A stretch of DNA of 12,350 nucleotides from Scytonema sp. UIC 10036 (GTDB lineage: Bacteria > Cyanobacteriota > Cyanobacteriia > Cyanobacteriales > Nostocaceae): assembly GCF_009725235.1 (NCBI RefSeq), contig NZ_WJFC01000299.1, forward strand, positions 1 through 12,350, written 5' to 3'. Both the position numbers and the translations under genes were made by a program. This document shows positions 6,756-12,350 of this stretch, piece by piece (positions within the stretch are counted from its first letter, which is position 1; each line of letters starts with the position of its first letter). The notes below the pieces were generated by a model. That model made no database searches, was not told where the DNA came from, and saw nothing but the letters and a program-made list of their open reading frames with translations.

Positions 6756-8096
6756 AACATCGATTCCTTGTTTTGAGAATAAAGAAACTCTTGATTTCCC
6801 ATCGGCTAATTTCTTTGTGATGTAATCAGCATAGCTGACTTGGAAGCGGAAAAATTGATATAAATCATTCCCGGTAATAAAATCCCTGTATGCTGCAAGT
6901 AATTCGCTAGTTCCCTCGTCAATTGATAGAAAATGCACTATTCTAAGATGCTCTTCCAAGATATTTAGATACTCATACAATTCATCTTTACTGTGGGGAT
7001 GTATCCAAGCTGGAAGCCCCAAGCTAAAAAGTTCTTTGAATGCATAAACCTGTCCTTTGGAGCTAAAATTAGTTCCTGCAAAGTTGCTGACAAATTTATT
7101 GACGGGTTTAGCCGAAATATCAAAATCATCAAAATCATCGTCTGACTTTTCCGGTTCTCCGATTTTTTCGGGAATAGAATGGTGGTTGAGCAATTCCTGA
7201 CAGAACCGCAGTACTAACTCTGCATCAAATCGAGCAATTCCATGTCCTGCTCCTGGTGGGTTATATACAAGCAATTTTTTAATGACACTGCAATAGTCTT
7301 GGAATTGGATATCATGGGGTTGCAGTGCTACAACTCTCCAATCAAAAACGCGATCGCGTATTTTTACCCTCTCAGCAATTCCATAATGAAATAACCCGCT
7401 AGCAACCAACCACAAACTCAACCAATCTGCTTTTTGCGACTCGAATTTATTGCTATCGGCTTTAATGCGGTTCGCTCCTAGTACAGAGGTTGGTAAATAA
7501 ACTCTCACAGCACTCTCCATACTTGGTAATTTGCGACCCGTGTTTTTTTGGAATATTTTTGCAACCTTCTCAACTCCCCCATCTTCCTGACTAAAACCCT
7601 CAAAAAGTGCTGCAATGAAAGCACCATAGTTTTCCTGCAATTCCCAACTACCCATCCATAGGTCATTATGATTGCGATCGCAACGCATTTGTGCGAGGAA
7701 CACACCATTTTGAGTGCGCGAATCCGGTGGTTTGGGTGCTTCCTCTGAGTTTTCGATTTTTCCTCGTTGTTGGAAGAGAAAATCTCGATAAAGCTTGCGA
7801 GTATTGCTTTGTTCTACCGTATCAAAAATTTCCACATCTGGGGGAATTTTGCTGGTATCAGTGTTTTTTCCTTTCACCACAGGAAAAGGGTCAGCATAAC
7901 GGATTTTGGTGATGGGTTCGATATTAATAGGCTGTTTGAATTGGAGAATATAGGCTGTACCTCTATCTATCAATTGAATTGAACTTTTTTGTTTTGTTTT
8001 ATGCAAAGCATATTCGGCAAGTCGGGCTAAACCCAACATGAAAAATGCATCAGCGTAACTACTGAACGTTTTAGTAATAATTAATCGCTCTGTCAT
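6225..8096 (-). CDS. cas8: Cas8-like large subunit of a type I Cascade
   Basis: This 623-residue protein is the first gene of the cas operon, in the position of the large subunit that recognises the PAM and recruits Cas3. I recognise it as Cas8 mainly by context (next to cas7-cas5-cas6), size and lack of other domains, because Cas8 proteins diverge greatly. It has no HD nuclease motif and no GGDD palm motif, so it is not Cas10 or Cas10d. Visible features are an N-terminal helical part (SYADAFFMLGLARLAEYAL), an acidic linker at about residues 318-330 (KSDDDFDDFD), a helical C-terminal third, and a strongly acidic tail over the last 29 residues (EMYEEGEDIEAEIDSETEAA). The ATG at 8096 is the only good start. 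The stop codon is formed by the target duplication of the adjacent MITE. It is probably of the I-A/I-B-like branch; an exact subtype is not claimed. Confidence 0.8.
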   Translation of the reverse strand: MTERLIITKTFSSYADAFFMLGLARLAEYALHKTKQKSSIQLIDRGTAYILQFKQPINIEPITKIRYADPFPVVKGKNTDTSKIPPDVEIFDTVEQSNTRKLYRDFLFQQRGKIENSEEAPKPPDSRTQNGVFLAQMRCDRNHNDLWMGSWELQENYGAFIAALFEGFSQEDGGVEKVAKIFQKNTGRKLPSMESAVRVYLPTSVLGANRIKADSNKFESQKADWLSLWLVASGLFHYGIAERVKIRDRVFDWRVVALQPHDIQFQDYCSVIKKLLVYNPPGAGHGIARFDAELVLRFCQELLNHHSIPEKIGEPEKSDDDFDDFDISAKPVNKFVSNFAGTNFSSKGQVYAFKELFSLGLPAWIHPHSKDELYEYLNILEEHLRIVHFLSIDEGTSELLAAYRDFITGNDLYQFFRFQVSYADYITKKLADGKSRVSLFSKQGIDVMVRNFSGKLRQNDSDWSLTEITTDSGFLNIAKAINSATVYAGTIHNKEGKSKETGWERIYGLAQRLSSQSGSKKDFIIEISAFLASYENENLRIDEELRKQKKPRRIWTTKDDLDRLINLIEQHGSSLVANLLIAYGYAKGWSKGKDNEGEDKQPDEMYEEGEDIEAEIDSETEAA

Positions 8097-8125
8097 CGGG
8101 ACTGGAGCCTTGAGTTGTTTGCTTA

Positions 8126-8135
8126 ATTATTTATA
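8126..8135 (-). promoter_or_regulatory. Possible -10 element of the cas operon promoter
   Basis: On the minus strand TATAAATAAT lies 30-39 bp upstream of the cas8 ATG, the right distance for a -10 box with a short 5' leader. I see no good -35 hexamer 17 bp further upstream; the corresponding bases are C-rich. The call is weak. Confidence 0.3.
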
Positions 8136-8165
8136 GCATGGCTATGGAAAGGGGGTATTCCGGTT

Positions 8166-8200
8166 GCGATCGCCTTATTTTTGTAGCGAGTTGCGATCGC
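8166..8200. repeat. Pair of HIP1 sites (GCGATCGC)
   Basis: TTGCGATCGC occurs twice, with the octamers at 8166-8173 and 8193-8200, in the region upstream of cas8. HIP1 is the hyper-abundant palindrome of many cyanobacterial genomes. Other copies in the window include 1356, 3013, 3062 and one at about 7350. It supports the host assignment and is not by itself evidence for a regulator. Confidence 0.85.
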
Positions 8201-8424
8201 AGTTTTTCTCCCCCAACCACCCCAACCACCCCAGCTACCCCTGCTCCCCCAGCTTTAAAACCACGACTACGCAAAGAAGTTTACTAGTATTGGCTCTTGA
8301 AAGGTTTATAAATAAAGGTTTTGAGCAGATTAAAATTTTATTGCTTAGTTTTTTTTCTTACTCAGACTTATAACTCAAAACAATATCTTTCTCTGAGCAG
8401 TCACGCTTGGAGGGTTGTTAGCTG
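8201..8424. other. Non-coding stretch upstream of the cas operon
   Basis: This holds a C-rich low-complexity run (CCAACCACCCCAACCACCCC and similar, about 8211-8256), then AT-rich sequence. I see no gene on either strand and no clear terminator. Together with 8097-8200 it makes about 330 bp of intergenic sequence between cas8 and the ATP-grasp remnant. Confidence 0.5.
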
Positions 8425-9207
8425 TCAATCCAAATTTGAGCAAAAACGTTCAGCCGTCCATCCAACAATATCTGACACCTGCCCATCACCAATTTCTACG
8501 ATTCGCTGAGTGCCATCGCTATGTTCTACTACATCAACAGAAGAAAAAACTGCGCTCTCAATCCGCTTGGCGCACTCAAAAACAATCTCTGGAATTTCTT
8601 CATCTGCTGAAGCAGCAAAAGGTTACCAGATAAACAAAGTAACGCTTCTCAGTTTCTCTTACAAAAATCTTCAATCCGCCGCACACAAATACCTCCTTCA
8701 AATCGTGCCTCGAAATTTTTGCATCTCGGCTACTACTGTTTTGATTTGCTCTGGTTGATTAATTATGGAACCAACTGAGGTTTGAGAGACTTAACATAAT
8801 CTTTTGATAAAAAATCCATTCCAGCCAAGTTGGTTTAACTGGTTCTCTAAATCATCATCGACGAATAAAATTTAGTCTCTGGAGTTAAATCAGTAATTAG
8901 CGGATACCAATTAATCAAATAATGTGTAGCTAGATACTCAGCCAAAAGAAGTTAAAACACTTGCCCTGTAATTTCTACGACATTAAACTAATAATTCATA
9001 ATCTCCGGGCGAGAGCATCAAACCCCGATAAACAACTTTGAACCAGAAGTTGGGACTGGAATAATCTTTGACGAACCTGTCCCTAACGACTCTAAAGAAA
9101 TAACTCCAGTTGCAAACCCAGCATTTTGCATACAAGCAACTTGCTCCGAGTACGCTGCATCCGCTTTTTTAGGATTGAAGTAATCGCTAGGGAAAAAGAA
9201 ATATCAC
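8425..9207 (-). pseudogene. ATP-grasp domain protein, broken by about ten frame changes
   Basis: No single frame is long, but following the minus strand through 1-bp frame changes gives one coherent protein of about 260 residues. In order: FPSDYFNPKKADAAYSEQ, NAGFATGVISLES, VVYRGLMLSPGDYELLV, EYLATHYLINWYPLITDLTP, VDDDLENQLNQLGWNGFFIK, DYVKSL, GSIINQPEQIKTVVAEMQK, FEGGICVRRIEDF, ETEKRYFV, PFAASADEEIPEIVFECAKR, and finally RIVEIGDGQVSDIVGWTAER with a stop at 8425-8427. The 'YRGWML', 'NWYPLI.DLTPET', 'FVKDYVKS', 'EGGICVRR' and 'VEIGDGQVSD' blocks match a family of small stand-alone ATP-grasp ligases common in cyanobacteria (from memory, not searched). Their substrates are not known to me. The start is probably GTG at 9207. 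All breaks are single-base indels, at the same rate as in array 2 next door, so they may be sequencing errors rather than decay. Confidence 0.65.
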
Positions 9208-9374
9208 CAATATCTCAACCAAATAGATTTAATTTACTAACTATACTAATTCTTAAGTATATTTACTTTTAAAAAATTAGGTATAAAATAAGCCAAACTT
9301 TAAGGAATTCGTTGCGAATCATGCGGCATCGCGGAGTCTTCGGGGCGGGGGAGCGCGGGCTTGTCCGGTTCTAA
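9208..9374. other. Intergenic stretch with an iterated repeat element
   Basis: The left part (9221-9300) is very AT-rich and could hold the promoter of the ATP-grasp gene on the minus strand. The right part (about 9314-9366, GCGAATCATGCGGCATCGCG to GCGCGGGCTTGTCC) is G+C-rich. It is a relative of the GCGAAGCGTGGGCTTTGTC element seen at 1359-1406. It abuts or has replaced the end of the parE frame. Confidence 0.5.
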
Positions 9375-9660
9375 CCAGTGATAGTATACCATTAAATCCA
9401 CAGATTCATTTCTAAAGTGTATTTTGTTTAGAAAAATAGCCACCGTATTTCAAACACGTAGTCATATTAAAATCCTTATGTATGGAATACTGATGAGCCC
9501 ATGTTGAAAATAAATCACAATCAATTAATTAGGAAAAAGTTAACCTGGTTGCATCAAAAAAAATTAATGCTACATCATAATTATCTTGAGCAATATAAGC
9601 AAAACAATTCATCAATATCTTCGCTTGCTTTTAGCCGTAATAATAATACGTCTTCGTCAT
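9375..9660 (-). pseudogene. ParE-like toxin, frameshifted
   Basis: The ATG at 9660 follows directly after the antitoxin stop codon. Reading through several 1-bp frame changes gives LLLRLKASEDIDEL, then FAYIAQDNYDVALIFFDATR, LTFSQLIDCD, KYGGYFSK and NESVDLMVYYHW. The order 'A..DI.ei..YIA.dn...A..f.d.....f..L' ending in 'nesVdl.rv.h' is that of the RelE/ParE toxins, which act on gyrase or ribosomes. At least four frame changes are needed. The family usually has about 95-100 residues, which fits the span. The C-terminus is uncertain because a G+C-rich repeat follows immediately. As with its neighbours, the breaks may be sequencing errors; if they are real, the toxin is dead. Confidence 0.6.
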
Positions 9661-9915
9661 TTATTTTTCCGTGGAAACCTTGCAGAATTTGAAGCGCGTT
9701 TTTCGTTCCCACCATTCATCTGTCACCTCAATCGGTTCTCCACTATCTAAACCCTCTAACAACATTGCTTCTAACTTTTTTTCTTCAGCCTTTTCTGGGC
9801 TTGACGAATTAAATCGCGGATGTACTCACTCGCAGTACTGTAACCACCCTTGGCTACTTCCTCATCAATAAAAAGCTCGCATTGCTTCAGGCAAAGAGAT
9901 GTTCAGCGTCGTCAT
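9661..9915 (-). pseudogene. ParD-like antitoxin, frameshifted
   Basis: From the ATG at 9915 the minus strand reads MTTLNISLPEAMRAF. After one extra T it continues IDEEVAKGGYSTASEYIRDL, IRQAQKR, and after a second frame change AEEKKLEAMLLEGLDSG, EPIEVTDEWWERK, with a stop at 9661-9663. The opening is the ribbon-helix-helix DNA-binding domain of ParD/CopG-type antitoxins (beta strand 'MTTLNISLP', helix 'GYSTASEYIRDL'), and the rest is the toxin-wrapping tail. Only two frame changes separate this from an intact gene of about 85 residues. It precedes the ParE-like toxin with no gap, the standard order for a type II pair, in which the antitoxin also represses its own promoter. Confidence 0.7.
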
Positions 9916-10026
9916 TGACTATTGACCTTGGCTAAGTTTATTTAATCATGACAAAAATTGCCAATATATGCCAACCATCAAGCCTGAACATTAAAATTTT
10001 CAGGAATTGATGGGGAGCCACTCTAG
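9916..10026. other. Trailer side of array 2 and upstream region of the parD gene
   Basis: These 111 bp are AT-rich. They hold the presumed antitoxin promoter on the minus strand and the end of array 2 transcription. I see no degenerate repeat and no strong terminator. Confidence 0.4.
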
Positions 10027-11600
10027 GTTTCAGTCCCGTTACCGGGAGTCGCTACGTTTCAAGCCTCAATGGGTAAGAAGTCCAGTCATAAACGTAGGTA
10101 GTTCAGTCCCGTTACCGGGAGTCGCTACGTTTCAAGTGGGGGTTGGGTGCGGCTACGGCTTCAGCGTCAAAGTTCAGTCCCGTTACCGGGAGTCGCTACG
10201 TTTCAAGCTTTAGTGTGCCCTACTAGAAGTCGTCGCTAACAAAGTTTCAGTCCCGTTACCGGGCAGTCGCTACGTTTCAAGTTCTAGAATGGCGATCGCA
10301 TTCCATATTAATTATTGTTCAGTCCCGTTACCGGGAGTCGCTACGTTTCAAGAATGATTGCAGCTTTGAGAAGTATATTAGGAGAGCAAAGTTTCAGTCC
10401 CGTTACCGGGAGTCGCTACGTTTCAAGAAGATTCACATTGCTTAGTAGGATTATTTATAGATTGTTTCAGTCCCGTTACCGGGAGTCGCCTACGTTTCAA
10501 GCTGCAGCAGTGAAAAGGTTTTTAAATCGGTTTTATCGTTTCAGTCCCGTTACCGGGAGTCGCTACGTTTTCAAGCTTTCGCTGCCTTTCGTCTATGACA
10601 TGTGTAATTCAACTATAGTTTCAGTCCGTTACCGGGAGTCGCTACGTTTCAAGCTACTTATGTTTCCGGGTTCGCTGGCAATATGGATATGTTTCAGTCC
10701 CGTTACCGGGAGCGCTACGTTTCAAGCTGATGGGCCAGCAGTAATCTCGTCCCAATAGGGGTCATGGTTTCAGTCCCGTTACCGGGAGTCGCTACGTTTC
10801 AAGTTGTTTCCATCCCACTGATGGAAGCGAACATCTCTGAGTTTTCAGTCCCGTTACCGGAGTCGCTACGTTTCAAGTCTAGCTGCGTTCAACATTGCGT
10901 TAAGCGATTCGCGCGTTTCAGTCCCGTTACCGGGAGTCGCTACGTTTCAAGCGAATGGTTAGCAACTCAGGACATAAACGGTGATGCGTTTCAGTCCCGT
11001 TACCGGGAGTCGCTACGTTTCAAGTCTTATTTGCTTACTTAATGCGATACTCGGCCCGATAGTTTCAGTCCCGTTACCGGGAGTCGCTACGTTTCAAGTA
11101 AAGTGTTAAGCGCTTAACAGGAGACAGCATGAGGTTTCAGTCCCGTTACCGGGAGTCGCTACGTTTCAAGTTTATTTGTTAAGGCTAAAAAGAAAAGGTG
11201 ATTGGGTTTCAGTCCCGTTACCGGGAGTCGCTACGTTTCAAGCAATTGCTTTTCTGCTGCCATCTCTTCGGTGATGGGTTTCAGTCCGTTACCGGAGTCG
11301 CTACGTTTCAAGAAGCATGAATTCGTCTGCATAAAGCAGTCCTTGATCAAAAAGTTTCAGTCCCGTTCCGGGAGTCGCTACGTTTCAAGGAAGTAGCTCG
11401 AACTCTAATGCGAATCGGCTCCGATACGTTTCAGTCCCGTTACCGGGAGTCGCTACGTTTCAAGTTCCCGATCGCGTGCGGAAGTGGGGATGCAAATTCC
11501 CCTTCTGGTTTCAGTCCCGTTACGGGAGTCGCTACGTTTCAAGTACAGAAGGTTTTTAATCTGTATTCAACCATTAAAATGTTTCAGTCCCGTTACCGGG
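10027..11600 (-). CRISPR. CRISPR array 2: 21 repeats plus a partial one
   Basis: Repeats start at 10027, 10101, 10172, 10244, 10317, 10391, 10464, 10538, 10618, 10691, 10767, 10841, 10915, 10988, 11062, 11134, 11206, 11278, 11354, 11428 and 11508. The first 20 bases of another follow at 11581. The consensus is that of array 1 except for GGGAGTCGC in place of GGGAATCGC, and every copy has the G. About a dozen copies deviate by single inserted or deleted bases (for example GTTCAG at 10101, GGGCAGTCGC at 10244, TCAGTCCGTT at 10618). Base substitutions are not seen. Spacers are 35-43 bp, all different. By the hairpin and ACTGAAAC end, transcription is on the minus strand, so the leader should lie to the right. 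It is not visible because the sequence folds back there. Confidence 0.95.
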
Positions 11601-12282
11601 ACTGAAACCAGAAGGGGAATTTGCATCCCCACTTCCGCACCGCGATCGGGACTTGAAACGTGAAGCGACCCCGGTAACGGGACTGAAACGTATCGGAGCC
11701 GATCGCATTAGAGTTCGAGCTACTTCCTTGAAACGTAGCGACTCCCGGTAACGGGACTGAAACTTTTTGATCAAGACTGCTTTTATGCAGACGAATTCAT
11801 GTTTCTTGAAACGTAGCGACTCCCGGTAACGGGACTGAAACCCATCACCGAAGAGATGGCAGCAGAAAAGCCAATTGCTTGAAACGTAGCGACTCCCGTA
11901 ACGGGACTGAAACCCAATTCACCTTTTCTTTTTAGCCTTAACAAATAAACTTTGAAACGTAGCGACTCCCGGTAACGGGACTTGAAACCTCATGCTTGTC
12001 TCCTGTTAAGCGCTTAACACTTTACTTGAAAACGTAGCGACTCCCGGTAACGGGACTGAAACTATCGGGCGAGTATCGCAATTAAGTAAGCAAATAAGAC
12101 TTGAAACGTAGCGACTCCCGGTAACGGACTGAAACGCATCACCGTTTATGTCCTGAGTTGCTAACCATTCGCTTGAAACGTAGCGACTCCGGTAACGGGA
12201 CTGAAACGCCGCGAATCGCTTAACGCAATGTTGAACGCAGCTAGACTTGAAACGTAGCGACTCCCGGTAACGGGACTGAAAC
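11597..12282 (+). repeat. Inverted copy of part of array 2 (fold-back palindrome)
   Basis: From 11597 the sequence is the reverse complement of array 2, read backwards from the repeat at 11508 to the repeat at 10841. Nine complete inverted repeats start at 11652, 11727, 11805, 11878, 11950, 12025, 12100, 12172 and 12246. Each spacer between them has its mirror partner, for example 11609-11651 with 11465-11507 and 12208-12245 with 10878-10914. The hinge is inside a repeat: GTTTCAGTCCCGTTACCGGG reads directly into ACTGAAAC, with CGGGA shared by both strands at 11597-11601. The spacer 11544-11580 has no mirror copy. The two arms differ by single-base indels at many places. Counted as CRISPR repeats, this copy would be oriented on the plus strand. 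Confidence 0.95.
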
Positions 12283-12350
12283 TAAGATATATTAACTTAG
12301 AAAAGAGGATCTCTACTCAAATAGAAACCTCGAGCGTCTCGAAAACACGG
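12283..12350. other. Unmatched tail after the palindrome
   Basis: The mirror symmetry stops exactly at the end of the repeat at 12282. The next bases do not match the reverse complement of the expected spacer (10804-10840). I recognise nothing in these 68 bp. Confidence 0.5.

Noticed and set aside
6225..8096. Cas10d (type I-D) identity for the large subunit
   Set aside because: No HD motif and no palm GGDD-like motif; Cas7 and Cas5 do not look like Csc2 and Csc1.
949..8096. CRISPR-associated Tn7-like transposon
   Set aside because: No tnsA, tnsB, tnsC or tniQ gene and no transposon ends; cas1, cas2 and cas4 are present, which such elements normally lack.
8097..8108. CGGGACTGGAGC just upstream of the cas8 start, resembling the crRNA tag region CGGGACTGAAAC, as a possible crRNA-like regulator
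   Set aside because: Only eight contiguous bases match, and no second half-repeat or guide-like segment follows. Chance similarity is likely.
8164..8758. Several plus-strand frames of 60-80 codons between cas8 and the ATP-grasp gene
   Set aside because: They are antisense to the coherent ATP-grasp reading or lie in low-complexity C-rich sequence.
10007..11774. Reading frames through array 2 and its inverted copy (peptides repeating FSPVTGSRYVS)
   Set aside because: These are also translated repeats, interrupted by indels; there is no start context or coding character.

Overview
The window is a CRISPR-Cas locus from a cyanobacterium, probably a filamentous heterocyst-forming type (Nostocales). 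The evidence is repeated HIP1 octamers (GCGATCGC), heptameric short tandem repeats between genes, GCGAAGCGTGGGCTTTGTC-type iterated elements and a GAG..ATGTTTGAAAAG miniature element. All recognisable genes lie on the minus strand.

Layout, left to right. Positions 98-729 hold CRISPR array 1, nine identical 37-bp repeats, with its leader at 730-947. A complete type I cas cluster follows. In transcription order it reads cas8 (8096-6225), cas7 (5998-5036), cas5 (5055-4261), cas6 (4283-3216), cas4 (3219-2641), cas1 (2399-1422), cas2 (1242-949). The cas7-cas5-cas6-cas4 genes overlap and must be co-transcribed. A 175-bp MITE-like element lies between cas8 and cas7 and abuts the cas8 stop codon. No cas3 and no cas10-type gene is present. 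The subtype is best described as type I-A/I-B-like, with a DevR/Cst2-like Cas7 and a divergent Cas8; I cannot assign it more finely.

Positions 8097-10026 look at first like non-coding or decayed sequence. Reading the minus strand across frame changes recovers an ATP-grasp family protein (about 9207-8425) and a ParD/ParE toxin-antitoxin pair (9915-9375). CRISPR array 2 (10027-11600) has the same repeat with one fixed base change (GGGAGTCGC instead of GGGAATCGC). At about 11600 the sequence folds back on itself. Positions 11597-12282 are an inverted copy of 10841-11528, hinged inside a repeat, followed by 68 bp of unrelated sequence.

How it works together: the Cas8-Cas7-Cas5-Cas6 set should form a Cascade complex loaded with crRNAs that Cas6 cuts from both arrays, giving a 5' tag ACTGAAAC. 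Cas4-Cas1-Cas2 would add new spacers. Target degradation would need a Cas3 encoded elsewhere. A small subunit (Cas11) may be translated from an internal start in the 3' part of cas8.

The main caution is sequence quality. The cas genes and array 1 show no indels. From about 8425 rightwards there are 1-bp indels at roughly one to two per hundred bases, in array 2 repeats and in every gene. Together with the fold-back, this suggests that the right end is uncorrected single-read sequence. The 'pseudogenes' there may be intact in the organism.
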